64,000 nt of DNA from an uncultured Granulosicoccaceae bacterium (GCA_937922945.1 CAKZUP010000017.1:1-64000); one strand, 5' to 3'. Shown: positions 27,144-36,734, counted from the first letter of the stretch. Notes: generated by a model from the sequence alone, not told the origin. A program made the numbers and translations.

Positions 27144-28178
27144 ATGGGTAGTCAACGGGTTAATCACAAAAACAAAAGCAGTAGAATCGCCCGATTAAAA
27201 ACAGCCACCGTTTCGGTAGCGTTATTCGGCTTGGCATTTGTTGCACTCGGCGTGCAAACCGCTGCAGCGGCTGACAAGGTTCGCGTTGGCTTACTCAAAT
27301 TCGGCACGGTGAATTGGGAGCTCAAATCAATGATCGCCAATGGCATTGACGAGGCAAACGGTTTTGAAGCCGAAATAGTGCCTTATGCCAGTGGGGATGC
27401 CACAAAGATCGCACTGCAAGGCGGCGAAGTCGATGTCATAGTGTCTGATTGGTTGTGGGTTTCACGTCAGCGTGCAAGCGGTCAGGATTTAACCTTCGCA
27501 CCGTACTCCTCAGCCGTTGGTGCCATCATGGTTCCAGGCGATTCAAGCGCTACCGATCTTGGCGATATGAAAGGCATGAAAATCGGCGTTGCCGGTGGGC
27601 CACTCGATAAGAACTGGTTGATGTTGCAAGGTATGGCAAAGCAGGATTTCGACTTCGATTTAGCCAAGGAGAATGAAATCGTGTTTGGTGCGCCGCCGCT
27701 ACTGGCAGAAAAAACTCGAGAGGGTGAACTCGATGCCATGCTTAACTTCTGGCATTACTGTGCTCGATTGGAAGCCGTGGGTTTCAAACGCCTGGTCAGT
27801 GGTTTGGATGCGGCTGCGGCTTTGGGCGCGAAAGGTACCGTTTCGGCCATTGGTTATGTGTTTAGTGAAGCTTGGGCAAAGGAAAATCCTACCGCAGCGG
27901 CTGGATTCATAAACGCATCTAAAGAGACAAAAGCGTTACTCAAGTCATCCGATGACGAGTGGAATCGCCTGGCAGAATCTGGCGCGATCAAGGACAAGCC
28001 TGATGCGTTGGCAAAGCTAAGAGATCGTTTTCGTGAAGGTATTCCTGCAAGATCGATCGATGATGAAGTTGAGGATGCGCAAACCGTCTATAAGATTTTG
28101 TCAGATCTGGGCGGCACCAAGCTTGTGGGTAAGTCGGAAAGCATGGTCGATGGAACCTACTGGCGCGCACCTGAGTAG
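27144..28178 (+). CDS. NitT/TauT-type ABC substrate-binding protein
   Basis: 344 residues with a basic N-terminus and a signal peptide ending near AAAADKV. The mature protein reads like the SsuA/NitT/TauT fold: VRVGLLKFGTVNWEL, DVIVSDWLWVSRQ, GVAGGPLDKNWL and EGELDAMLNFWHYC. The binding cleft should hold an anionic small molecule. It is followed by an ATPase of the same transporter class; the matching permease is at 30644 on the other strand. The substrate cannot be deduced. Confidence 0.82.
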   Translation: MGSQRVNHKNKSSRIARLKTATVSVALFGLAFVALGVQTAAAADKVRVGLLKFGTVNWELKSMIANGIDEANGFEAEIVPYASGDATKIALQGGEVDVIVSDWLWVSRQRASGQDLTFAPYSSAVGAIMVPGDSSATDLGDMKGMKIGVAGGPLDKNWLMLQGMAKQDFDFDLAKENEIVFGAPPLLAEKTREGELDAMLNFWHYCARLEAVGFKRLVSGLDAAAALGAKGTVSAIGYVFSEAWAKENPTAAAGFINASKETKALLKSSDDEWNRLAESGAIKDKPDALAKLRDRFREGIPARSIDDEVEDAQTVYKILSDLGGTKLVGKSESMVDGTYWRAPE

Positions 28179-28233
28179 AAGCGCTTATCTGCGCAGCTAA
28201 GCCTAAGCAGTTAAATATCAGTAGCTAAGCGCA

Positions 28234-28977
28234 ATGACGGCATACAGCGTCACCATAGACGAGAAGCGCTTTGAATCGGCGAGGGGAGAGGATCTCCTCG
28301 CGATCAGCCAGCTTGAATTTGAGGTCGAAGAGAATCAATTTACTTGCATTGTTGGTCCTTCGGGCTGTGGCAAAACAACAGCGTTGCGAATTATCCTTGG
28401 ATTAGAGAAAGAGTATCAGGGCAACGTTTCTGCGCTAGCACAACATCGAACAGCGGCCGTATTTCAAGAGCCGCGCCTTATGCCGTGGCGAACCGTCCGG
28501 CAAAACGTCGATCTATGTGTTGAGGCTGCCCTCGCTGGTTCTATGCAACTGGACACGGCAAACGATCTTCGTTCGCTATTCCAGAAAACCGGATTGGGCG
28601 CACACCTCGATTTTTATCCATCAGAGTTGTCCTTGGGTCTGGCTCGACGTGTCGCCATTACCAGGGCCTTTGCGATACAGCCCGAGCTGCTTATTCTGGA
28701 TGAGCCGTTTGTGTCTCTCGACGATGCAACGGCTGTGCGTTTACGTCAACTACTCATCGCTGTTTGGGAATCTCGACCAACCACCGTGTTGATGGTTACG
28801 CATAATTTGCACGAAGCTGCTGTTCTGGCTGATAAGGTTGTCGTTCTCTCGGGTCGGCCATCTAAAGTGTTAGGCAATATTGAAATCGCACAATCACGCG
28901 ATAGCCGGGACGTCAGTGTTGTAAACGAGACCATTGCGTTAATAGAAGAAATGCAAGCAACCGATGTTGCCTATTGA
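28234..28977 (+). CDS. ABC transporter ATPase, NitT/TauT type
   Basis: 247 residues. Walker A GPSGCGKTTALR at ~42-53, Q-loop FQEPRLMPWRT, the signature written SLGLARRVAITRA instead of LSGGQ-QR, Walker B LLILDEPFVSLDD and the H-loop MVTHNLHEA. The non-standard signature is common in this subclass. It should energise the import system whose binding protein is encoded 55 bases before it. Confidence 0.88.
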   Translation: MTAYSVTIDEKRFESARGEDLLAISQLEFEVEENQFTCIVGPSGCGKTTALRIILGLEKEYQGNVSALAQHRTAAVFQEPRLMPWRTVRQNVDLCVEAALAGSMQLDTANDLRSLFQKTGLGAHLDFYPSELSLGLARRVAITRAFAIQPELLILDEPFVSLDDATAVRLRQLLIAVWESRPTTVLMVTHNLHEAAVLADKVVVLSGRPSKVLGNIEIAQSRDSRDVSVVNETIALIEEMQATDVAY

Positions 28978-29038
28978 AAATGTGCAAAATAGTGGCGAAC
29001 AATAACAACAGAGGCGTGTCTTTTGAGAGGCAGACAGT

Positions 29039-29821
29039 TTGACTAGCGCAAATAAAGACAATGCCTTGTCGACGAAAGGCGTGTGCTTCCGCTTTGGTAA
29101 AAAGCAAATACTGCATGGTGTTGATATCGACGTGCCAACCGGGAAGTTTGTTGCGTTGCTTGGGGTCAATGGTGCTGGTAAGACCACGCTATTCTCAATT
29201 ATCACCGGGCTCTATGCAGCAAAAGAAGGGCATGTTCAAATTGGCGGCTACGACCTTCGCTCCGACACCCAAAAAGCGCTGGGTAAAATCGGTGTTGTCT
29301 TTCAGCGTCCTACGCTCGATAGGGATTTAACGGTTGCGCAGAATCTGAAGTATTTCTGTGAGTTGCAGGGCTTGTCCAAAGCTATAGCAAAGCCGCGTAT
29401 CGATAGTGCCTTGCGTGCACACGACTTATTTGAAAGGAAAGATGAACGAATCACCGAGCTCAGCGGCGGGCAGCAACGCCGCGTTGAATTAGCTCGTTCG
29501 TTGTTACACCAACCCGATCTTCTTCTTCTTGATGAACCTACAGTGGGTCTTGATGATAGAAACAGAGTTGATTTTGTTCATAACGTGAAACAGCTGTGTG
29601 TGGAAAATAATACCGGTGTTCTGTGGGCAACGCATTTAATGGATGAGGTTGAAGATGCGGACTACCTGTATATTTTGCATCGTGGTCATATCGTATCTCA
29701 TGGTGACGTTAAAGCGCTTTGCAAAACACATGAAAAAAAATCGGTTGCTGAGCTGTTTCGTTATCTCACCGATGAATCGCAAACACGCGCACAAGGTTCT
29801 CCAGCAGGCACTGACACATGA
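29039..29821 (+). CDS. ABC-2 type transporter ATPase (PedB-like)
   Basis: 260 residues from a TTG at 29039 with GAGAGG eight bases before it. Walker A GVNGAGKTTLFSII, Q-loop FQRPTLDRDLTV, signature LSGGQQRRVELARSL, Walker B LLLLDEPTVGLDD, H-loop WATHLMDEV. The layout matches the ATPase that, in bacteria with PQQ-linked alcohol oxidation, is encoded beside a PedC-type permease (TIGR03864, from memory). Its 3' end overlaps the permease start. Function: probably export, lipid or efflux linked, not import. Confidence 0.83.
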   Translation: MTSANKDNALSTKGVCFRFGKKQILHGVDIDVPTGKFVALLGVNGAGKTTLFSIITGLYAAKEGHVQIGGYDLRSDTQKALGKIGVVFQRPTLDRDLTVAQNLKYFCELQGLSKAIAKPRIDSALRAHDLFERKDERITELSGGQQRRVELARSLLHQPDLLLLDEPTVGLDDRNRVDFVHNVKQLCVENNTGVLWATHLMDEVEDADYLYILHRGHIVSHGDVKALCKTHEKKSVAELFRYLTDESQTRAQGSPAGTDT

Positions 29822-30624
29822 CACTTTCTCATGCCATAAGTTGTCTCAGAGGCATCGTTGTCAGAGAAGCGTTGCGGTTTTTACATCAGCGGGGGCGTTT
29901 TTTTGCGGCATTGGTACGACCCTTGGTTTGGTTGTTTATATTCGCAGCAGGCTTTCGTTCTGTGCTTGGCGTATCCATCATTCCACCGTATCAAACTTAT
30001 GTGCTCTACGAAGAGTACATAACGCCCGGGCTGCTCGGTATGATTCTGTTGTTTAATGGTATGCAGAGCTCGCTGTCCATGGTATACGATCGCGAAATGG
30101 GCAGTATGCGGTTGCTATTGGTTTCACCGTTGCCGCGTTGGTACTTGTTGTTTTGCAAGTTGTTAGCCGGTGTCGTGGTGGCATTACTGCAGGTCTATGT
30201 GTTCCTCGCCATCGCCTGGTTCTGGGATATTCGCCCGCCCATGGCGGGGTTTATTCTGGTAATACCGGCATTGATCCTATCGGGGCTAATGCTGGGTGCG
30301 CTGGGATTAATGCTGTCCTCATTTGTTAAACAGCTGGAGAACTTTGCAGGTGTAATGAACTTTGTTATTTTCCCGATGTTTTTTGCATCATCCGCTCTGT
30401 ATCCGTTGTGGCGAGTGCGCGATTCAAGTGAGCTATTGTATTGGATTGCGTATTTGAATCCGTTTACGCATGCCGTAGAGTTAGTGCGATTCTCGCTGTA
30501 CCTTGAATTCAACTGGCAAGCCGCATTGGTTGTTATCGCGTGCACCGTGGTTTTCTCGGCGGTTGCCATTGTGGGTTACGATCCACTCAGGGGTTTTCTA
30601 CCGCGAAAGGGTGGCCCGGAATAG
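29818..30624 (+). CDS. ABC-2 type permease (PedC-like)
   Basis: 268 residues with about six membrane spans, starting at ATG 29818 four bases before the stop of the ATPase gene. The central part, YQTYVLYEEYITPGLLGMIL then FNGMQSSLSMVYDREMGS, and SPLPRWYLLFCKLLAG are distinctive for the ABC-2 permeases that accompany the PedB-like ATPases (TIGR03861, from memory). It pairs with the preceding gene. It converges on the NitT/TauT-type permease gene with a 20-base gap. Confidence 0.83.
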   Translation: MTLSHAISCLRGIVVREALRFLHQRGRFFAALVRPLVWLFIFAAGFRSVLGVSIIPPYQTYVLYEEYITPGLLGMILLFNGMQSSLSMVYDREMGSMRLLLVSPLPRWYLLFCKLLAGVVVALLQVYVFLAIAWFWDIRPPMAGFILVIPALILSGLMLGALGLMLSSFVKQLENFAGVMNFVIFPMFFASSALYPLWRVRDSSELLYWIAYLNPFTHAVELVRFSLYLEFNWQAALVVIACTVVFSAVAIVGYDPLRGFLPRKGGPE

Positions 30625-30643
30625 CTGCCGTTGGTTTCGTGTT

Positions 30644-31435
30644 CTATGCGGCGCGCTTGCGCCAACGCGTAACTGATTTTTCGAACCGTTGCAATATAGC
30701 GAACTCCACTATAAGCATAATGATCACGAATGCCATTGTGTAGGCGAGAATGGTCGCAACATCGAATAATTGAAAGTACAGATGAATCTGAAAGCCAACG
30801 CCGTTTGATCTTCCCAGTAGTTCAACCACCAACACGATTTTCCAGATAAGCGATATGCCTGAACGCATGGCTGCTGCGAAGAACGGTTGTAGCTGCGGCA
30901 GAATAATGTGTTTGATGCGCGTCATGGTTGAGAAGCGATAAATTTTCGCCATCTCGGATAGCTCTGTGTCCATGGTGCGAGCACCCTCGCGCAGTGTCAC
31001 TATAACGTTGGGAATTTTGTTGATCGCAACGGCGCCAACCGCGGCCACTTCATTCAGACCGAACCAGATGTACGCAAGAACAATGATGACCAGCGCCGGA
31101 ATATTCAGCAACAATATTAACCAAGGGTCGAAAAAATCATCCAGACGTTTGGACATTCCCAATGCGATGCCGATAGCAGAGCCAATCGCCATTGCCAGTC
31201 CGAAAGCCATAATGACACGCAATAGCGTCATGGATAAGTGATAAAACAACTCCCCCGATTGCGCTTCGGTTAGCATGGCTGCAAACACGGCTTGCGGGGA
31301 GGGGAGTGCCCTTGAACTGGAAATGTCTGCGGTTATTGTCCACAGCAGTAACAGTAAGGATAAAGAAACAATCCAGATAAGCAGCGTGTGGGCTGAGGCG
31401 TGTCTGTCAGATCTTTTTTGGATGGCGTTATTCAT
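30644..31435 (-). CDS. NitT/TauT-type ABC permease
   Basis: 263 residues with six predicted membrane spans. The EAA-like loop is readable: ARTMDTELSEMAKIYRFSTMTRIKHIILPQL, followed by the Ala/Ser-rich AMRSGISLIWKI. SLSLLLLLWTIT and FGLAMAIGSAIGIALG belong to spans 1 and 2. It is the missing permease for the binding protein and ATPase on the plus strand 2-3 kb away. Encoding on the opposite strand is unusual for one transporter. Confidence 0.85.
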   Translation of the reverse strand: MNNAIQKRSDRHASAHTLLIWIVSLSLLLLLWTITADISSSRALPSPQAVFAAMLTEAQSGELFYHLSMTLLRVIMAFGLAMAIGSAIGIALGMSKRLDDFFDPWLILLLNIPALVIIVLAYIWFGLNEVAAVGAVAINKIPNVIVTLREGARTMDTELSEMAKIYRFSTMTRIKHIILPQLQPFFAAAMRSGISLIWKIVLVVELLGRSNGVGFQIHLYFQLFDVATILAYTMAFVIIMLIVEFAILQRFEKSVTRWRKRAA

Positions 31436-31514
31436 GGCCGAAGAGCGGTAGCTGTGGCGTTAGCATAGCGAAGTTGTCTGCCACTTCCAATACTCGAAGG
31501 CATGCGTGTGCCAT

Positions 31515-32333
31515 TTAGCCTGAATCACCGTACTCATCGCCCATTTCAATGGCGCGATCTTTGGCAGCCTTCATGGCTGCGGCTATTGTGCCTGCTAATT
31601 TATGTTCATCGAATACGGCTAACGCTGCGGCGGTTGTGCCACCTTTTGATGTGACGTTTTCGCGCAGCTGGTTTGGCGGTAGTTCTCTGGCTCTGGCCAT
31701 ACTCGCTGCACCAAACGCAGTTTCGATAGCAAACTCCCGGCTAAGTTCTGCATCGAGCCCGAGTGATTCAGCGGCGTTCGCCATGTGCTCTATTAGATAA
31801 AAGAAATAGGCCGGGCCACTGCCCGACAGAGCGGTGACTGCATCGAGTTCGGCTTCTGTTTTCACCCAACGAATTTCCCCGGCAGTAGCCAACAGCGCAT
31901 CGCTTTGTTTTAGCTGCTCCTGCGTGCAATTTGTATTGGCATAGAGCGCTGTTGCACCCAAGCCAAGTAGAGCGGGTGTATTTGGCATACAGCGCACAAT
32001 GGCGGTGTTTGCCGGCAACCAAGAGCTTATGGAGTCGGTACGAACGCCAGCTGCAACTGACACAACCAGGCTGGGGTTACGTGCGGCAACAGATTTGCAA
32101 ACCGCTTCCACGATGTGGGGTTTTACTGCGATAACAATGGCTGCGCCTGTTTCAATGTGCTCAGGTGATGCGACACTATTCACGGCGAAAGTTTGTTGTA
32201 TTTTCTCGCAAGCAGCAGCGTTCACATCAACTACGGTGATGTTGTTTGCGTTAACGCCGCTGGCGATAAGCCCGCCTATCAGGCTGCTGGCCATATTGCC
32301 AGCGCCGATAAAGGTCCATTTGGATTCAGTCAC
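31515..32333 (-). CDS. proC: Pyrroline-5-carboxylate reductase
   Basis: 272 residues from a GTG at 32333, five bases after the tal stop; a longer frame from 32426 overlaps tal. Rossmann motif FIGAGNMASSLIGGL lies at the N-terminus; later VVSVAAGVRTDSI, RCMPNTPALLGLGATAL and AVTALSGSGPAYFFYLIE are the family's NADP- and substrate-binding blocks, and the C-terminal part has TSKGGTTAAALAVFDE. It makes the last step of proline biosynthesis in the cytoplasm. Cotranscribed with tal and probably yggS. Confidence 0.95.
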   Translation of the reverse strand: MTESKWTFIGAGNMASSLIGGLIASGVNANNITVVDVNAAACEKIQQTFAVNSVASPEHIETGAAIVIAVKPHIVEAVCKSVAARNPSLVVSVAAGVRTDSISSWLPANTAIVRCMPNTPALLGLGATALYANTNCTQEQLKQSDALLATAGEIRWVKTEAELDAVTALSGSGPAYFFYLIEHMANAAESLGLDAELSREFAIETAFGAASMARARELPPNQLRENVTSKGGTTAAALAVFDEHKLAGTIAAAMKAAKDRAIEMGDEYGDSG

Positions 32334-32337
32334 CCGC

Positions 32338-33450
32338 TTAGCTCGCCAAGCGTTTACGCTTGTCGTCAATTGATTGCAGAAGTCGGTCGAACGCTTCAGC
32401 GAAAGACGCGATGCCAGCGGTTTCAAGCTCGTTGGTTATATCGGTTAGCGACACACCCAAATCAGTCAATGCCGACAGTTGCTTGTGTGCATCTGCAAGC
32501 CCTGTTGCAAGCCGCGACGAAGCAACGCCATGATCGCGAAACGCATCCATTGTTTTTGGTGGCAATGTATTAACGGTTTCTGGACCAATGAGTTCTTCCA
32601 CATACATGACGTCGGAGTAGTCTGGGTTTTTAGTGCCTGTGCTGGCCCATAGCAGTCGCTGAGGCTGCGCTCCCTGACTACGCAGCGCGGCAAATTTTTC
32701 ACTGCCAAACAGGTTCGCAAAATGTCCATAAGCTACTTTTGCATTGGCAATGGCGATTTTGCCTTTTAATGCTATCGCCGCTTCGCTGCCGTTGGCATCG
32801 AGCGCTTTATCGACTTCGGTATCGACGCGGCTAACGAAAAAGCTTGCCACAGATGCAATGTTGTTTATCGGGTGGCCTGCAGCATGCCGGCGTTCCAGCC
32901 CGACTATGTAGGCCTGAGCAATTTCGAGGTAGCGTTGTACGCTGAACAGCAGCGTTACATTGACGTTTACGCCCTCGGCAGTCAGATCTTCAAACGCTTT
33001 CACGCCAGCCTTGGTTCCGGGCACCTTAATCATCAGGTTGGGGCGATTAACTCGTTTGTTTAAATCAAGGCCCATGGCCACGGTGCCAGCAGCGTCGTGT
33101 GCAAGATCGGGTGTGACCTCCAGGCTGACATAGCCATCGACACCATTGGTTTTCTTGTATGTGTCAGCGAAAGCGTCAGCAGCACCCTGAATGTCTTCAA
33201 TGGCGAGCTGGTTAAACACTTCAAGATTATCGATGCTCGAATCGGCACCGATTGATGCAATAGTGCTGTCGTATTCCTCGGTTTTCGCGATGGCTTGTTC
33301 GAAAATGGCAGGATTTGAAGTAAGGCCCATCACCTGATCTTGTTCGATCAATTTTTGTAAATCACCGTCCAGCAGACTGCGCTGGATGTAGTCCAGCCAC
33401 AGGCTTTGACCTGCTGCATATGCGTCTACCATTGGATTGCTGTTCGACAT
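32338..33450 (-). CDS. tal: Transaldolase
   Basis: 370 residues, the length of the long transaldolase class (TIGR00876) rather than the ~317-residue E. coli enzyme. The N-terminal VMGLTSNPAIFEQAI and the Schiff-base Lys in NLMIKVPGTKAGV are clear. It belongs to the non-oxidative pentose phosphate pathway. AAGGAAGGA precedes the ATG. It is inserted between proC and yggS, which are usually neighbours. Confidence 0.93.
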   Translation of the reverse strand: MSNSNPMVDAYAAGQSLWLDYIQRSLLDGDLQKLIEQDQVMGLTSNPAIFEQAIAKTEEYDSTIASIGADSSIDNLEVFNQLAIEDIQGAADAFADTYKKTNGVDGYVSLEVTPDLAHDAAGTVAMGLDLNKRVNRPNLMIKVPGTKAGVKAFEDLTAEGVNVNVTLLFSVQRYLEIAQAYIVGLERRHAAGHPINNIASVASFFVSRVDTEVDKALDANGSEAAIALKGKIAIANAKVAYGHFANLFGSEKFAALRSQGAQPQRLLWASTGTKNPDYSDVMYVEELIGPETVNTLPPKTMDAFRDHGVASSRLATGLADAHKQLSALTDLGVSLTDITNELETAGIASFAEAFDRLLQSIDDKRKRLAS

Positions 33451-33518
33451 TTATTCCTTCCTTTAGCGGGAGATGTATTGCGGGTTGATCAATTCTAACA
33501 CTGAAAACTCATACGCTA

Positions 33519-34220
33519 TTAACGAGTTGCCCGAGCGCCGAATATGGCCGTACCCACTCTAACAATGGTGGCGCCTTCGGCGATAGCCGCCTCCAAGTCT
33601 GCACTCATGCCCATCGATAATGTATCTACCGTGGGAAACTGTTGTTTCAGCGATTCCTGCAGTTCTCGAACCCGGCGAAACGCATCGCGCTGAAGTTTAA
33701 AATCCGTTTGAGGTTTGGGTATGGCCATAACGCCGCGCAAGTTTAGTTGTTCGAACTGCGCGCATTGCTCGGCCAATTCCAGAATTTGCTCGGGTGCGAC
33801 TCCTGACTTACTGGGTTCGTTGTCGATATTGACCTGTAAACAAATTTGCAGTGCCGGCAGGTTGGCTGGGCGACTCATGGCGAGCCGGGATGCGACCTTG
33901 AGCCGATCAACACTGTGTACCCAATCAAAGTGTTGTGTGATACCAGCGGCTTTGCGCGATTGGATAGCGCCGATAAAGTGCCATTCAAAGCTCTCTTTGC
34001 CTAAAACCCCAATTTTTTCAACGCCTTCGTCTGGGTAGTTTTCGCCAAAGGCGATTTGGCCGGACGCAGAGGCGGCTTTTATCTGTTCTACGGGTTTGGT
34101 TTTACTGACCGCTAACAAATTGATTGTGTCGGGATCGCGGTCATATTTCTCCGCCAGTCTGGTTATATCGGTGCGCACCGTCTTAAGTGCTTCTGAGATT
34201 TCATTTGTGGAGTTGCTCAC
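33519..34220 (-). CDS. yggS: YggS/PLPBP-type pyridoxal phosphate-binding protein
   Basis: 233 residues, alanine-racemase-like fold type III protein with a single barrel. The PLP Lys sits in NLLAVSKTKPVEQI; ENYPDEGVEK (in place of the family's usual GENYVQE), WHFIGAIQSRKA and LSMGMSADLEAAI are the other family blocks. It keeps PLP homeostasis; it has no known enzymatic activity. Divergent from pilT with 160 bases between. Confidence 0.93.
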   Translation of the reverse strand: MSNSTNEISEALKTVRTDITRLAEKYDRDPDTINLLAVSKTKPVEQIKAASASGQIAFGENYPDEGVEKIGVLGKESFEWHFIGAIQSRKAAGITQHFDWVHSVDRLKVASRLAMSRPANLPALQICLQVNIDNEPSKSGVAPEQILELAEQCAQFEQLNLRGVMAIPKPQTDFKLQRDAFRRVRELQESLKQQFPTVDTLSMGMSADLEAAIAEGATIVRVGTAIFGARATR

Positions 34221-34382
34221 AGTTTCACGCCTTGAGTTAGGTAAATGTCGGCTGCTTCATACTCGGTGCTGCCACGCGCTAAGCAATCCACAAATATGGC
34301 CGACATATGCGACAAATACCAGTTGTGTTCCGGAACTGTACACAGCTTTTCGATTGCAAACATAGATTAAGGGTTTCAATTC

Positions 34383-35417
34383 ATGGATATCGCACAGCTA
34401 CTCACATTCGGTGTTAAAAACGGCGCATCGGATATGCATTTGTCTGCCGGACTGCCTCCAATGATTCGAGTAGACGGTGATATGCGTCGGGTCAATATTC
34501 CCGCTTTGGATCACGCATCTGTTCAGGCCATGGTGTACGACATCATGAACGATAAGCAGCGCAAGGATTTCGAAGAATTTCTTGAAACTGACTTCTCGTT
34601 CGAAATTCCTGATACGGCGCGTTTTCGTGTCAACGCATTTAATCAGAATCGAGGTTGTGGCGCTGTATTTCGTACTATCCCAACCGAAATTCTAACCTTG
34701 GAACAACTTGGCGCGCCGCGTATTTTTCAGGAAATTTCTGAAATGCCGCGCGGCATTGTGCTGGTAACCGGACCCACAGGTTCTGGTAAATCAACCACGC
34801 TGGCTGCCATGATGGATTATAAAAACGAAACCGAACTGGGTCACATACTGACAATCGAAGATCCAATCGAATTTGTTCATGAGAGTAAAAAATGCCTGAT
34901 TAACCAACGCGAAGTGCATCGCGATACTTTTGGGTTTTCGAATGCACTTCGATCGGCATTACGTGAAGATCCAGACGTTATTCTGGTTGGTGAGATGCGT
35001 GATATGGAAACCATATCGCTTGCACTAACTGCGGCTGAAACAGGTCACCTTGTATTCGGTACTTTGCATACCAGTTCTGCTGCAAAAACCGTTGACCGTA
35101 TTGTCGATGTATTCCCTGCCGGTGAAAAACCGATGATTCGCTCCATGTTGTCAGAATCACTTAAAGCGGTTATTTCACAAACACTGCTCAAAAAGCAGGG
35201 CGGTGGTCGAGTGGCTGCACATGAAATCATGATTGGCACCCCGGCGATCAGAAACCTTATCCGTGAAGATAAAGTTGCGCAGATGTATTCAGCTATTCAA
35301 ACCGGTCAGCAATCGGGTATGCAAACGCTTGATCAAAATTTGAAAGAGCTGGTAAACAGAGGTTTAGTGGATGTTGCGGAAGCCAGAAAGAAGGCGGCCA
35401 ATCCGGATTCACTATAA
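34383..35417 (+). CDS. pilT: Type IV pilus retraction ATPase PilT
   Basis: 344 residues. PilT-specific features: MDIAQLLTFGVKNGASDMHLS at the start, Walker A GPTGSGKSTTL at ~130-140, Asp box HILTIEDPIEF, Walker B REDPDVILVGEMRD, His box TGHLVFGTLHTSSAAKTVDR and the AIRNLI motif in GTPAIRNLIRED near the C-terminus. It drives pilus retraction and twitching. No SD box is clear. Followed after 107 bases, which hold a long imperfect hairpin, by pilU. Confidence 0.97.
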   Translation: MDIAQLLTFGVKNGASDMHLSAGLPPMIRVDGDMRRVNIPALDHASVQAMVYDIMNDKQRKDFEEFLETDFSFEIPDTARFRVNAFNQNRGCGAVFRTIPTEILTLEQLGAPRIFQEISEMPRGIVLVTGPTGSGKSTTLAAMMDYKNETELGHILTIEDPIEFVHESKKCLINQREVHRDTFGFSNALRSALREDPDVILVGEMRDMETISLALTAAETGHLVFGTLHTSSAAKTVDRIVDVFPAGEKPMIRSMLSESLKAVISQTLLKKQGGGRVAAHEIMIGTPAIRNLIREDKVAQMYSAIQTGQQSGMQTLDQNLKELVNRGLVDVAEARKKAANPDSL

Positions 35418-35432
35418 ATAGCAAGGGTAATG

Positions 35433-35484
35433 GCAGGTTGTTCTTGATCGTTTCGTTTTTAACGGTTTAACAAGATCAGCCTGC
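35433..35484 (+). other. Imperfect 14-bp hairpin between pilT and pilU
   Basis: Arms GCAGGTTGTTCTTG (35433-35446) and CAAGATCAGCCTGC (35471-35484) pair with one mismatch and one G-U. The 24-base loop is T-rich. There is no T-run after the second arm, so it may be an mRNA-processing or stability element rather than a terminator. Confidence 0.55.
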
Positions 35485-35524
35485 TGGAAAATGACAGCAT
35501 AAATATAGATCACGGGATATAAAA

Positions 35525-36694
35525 ATGGACCTGAAAGTCGCAAAGCGCTTTATGGACGAACTGCTCGTAAGTCTTTTCAAGAAAGGCGGTTCTGACTTGT
35601 TTATTATTGCTGGCGCCGCTCCTGCGATGCGTATTCACGGCAAAATCACGCCCGTGATGGACAAAAAGCTAACGGCGGATCACACGCTTGCGTTAGCGCA
35701 GTCTTTGATGACAGAGAGTGAGCGAGATGAATTTGCGAAAACCAAGGAATGCAATTTTGCTATTGCGTTACCTGATATTTCTCGCTTTCGTGTAAATGCG
35801 TTGGTTCAGCGCGGCAGTGCCGGGTTGGTTATTCGAATTATTCCTAACGATATCCCAAGCTTTACCGATTTGCATCTGCCGGAAATCATGAATCAAATCG
35901 CTATGACTAAACGTGGTTTGGTTATTTTTGTGGGTGGTACGGGTTCTGGTAAGTCAACCAGTCTGGCATCGATGATCGATTATCGTAATGAGAACTCGAA
36001 CGGCCATATCATTACCATTGAAGACCCTGTTGAATTTGTGCATCACCATAAAGGTTGTATCGTGACACAGCGTGAAGTCGGTACCGATACTGACTCGTTT
36101 GAAATAGCACTGAAGAATACGTTACGACAAGCACCAGACGTAATTCTGATTGGTGAAATCCGTGATCAGAAAACCATGGAGCACGCTATCGCGTTTGCAG
36201 AAACAGGGCACTTATGTCTGGCTACGTTGCATGCAAACAACACTAATCAGGCGCTTGATAGAATCATCAACTTTTTCCCCGAGGCGCGTCACAAGCAGTT
36301 GCTGCTGGATTTGTCTTTGAATGTAAAATCGCTGATATCACAGCGTCTACTGCCTACGCCAAGTGGTAAGGGTCGCCGAGCTGCCATTGAAGTGTTGTTA
36401 AACACACCGCTAATGTCTGATCTTATTCAAAAAGGTGAAGTTCACGAAATCAAAGCGCTGATGACCAAGAGTAAAGACCAGGGAATGCAGACGTTCGATC
36501 ATGCACTATTTGATCTATTGCAGGAAAATGCCATCACCATTGAAGAAGCGATGCGTAACGCTGATTCGGTTAATGATCTGCGGCTTCGAATTAAACTGGA
36601 AGGCGGGGGCTCGGCAGCAGTTGACGATATGATCGCAGATTCCATGACACTCGAAGAAAATGATGACGACGATAAGCAATCCATGATGCAGTAA
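35525..36694 (+). CDS. pilU: Type IV pilus retraction ATPase PilU
   Basis: 389 residues. PilU-type paralogue of PilT: Walker A is VGGTGSGKSTSLASM (137-151), Asp box HIITIEDPVEFVHHHKG, Walker B RQAPDVILIGEIRD, His box TGHLCLATLHANNTNQALDR. The C-terminal ~45 residues form an acidic tail ending ENDDDDKQSMMQ, longer than in PilT. PilU needs PilT to work and aids retraction under load. A good terminator follows the stop. Confidence 0.96.
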   Translation: MDLKVAKRFMDELLVSLFKKGGSDLFIIAGAAPAMRIHGKITPVMDKKLTADHTLALAQSLMTESERDEFAKTKECNFAIALPDISRFRVNALVQRGSAGLVIRIIPNDIPSFTDLHLPEIMNQIAMTKRGLVIFVGGTGSGKSTSLASMIDYRNENSNGHIITIEDPVEFVHHHKGCIVTQREVGTDTDSFEIALKNTLRQAPDVILIGEIRDQKTMEHAIAFAETGHLCLATLHANNTNQALDRIINFFPEARHKQLLLDLSLNVKSLISQRLLPTPSGKGRRAAIEVLLNTPLMSDLIQKGEVHEIKALMTKSKDQGMQTFDHALFDLLQENAITIEEAMRNADSVNDLRLRIKLEGGGSAAVDDMIADSMTLEENDDDDKQSMMQ

Positions 36695-36734
36695 TCCCGG
36701 ATGCTGGCCGGCTGGCAACAGCCGGGAGTGAACG

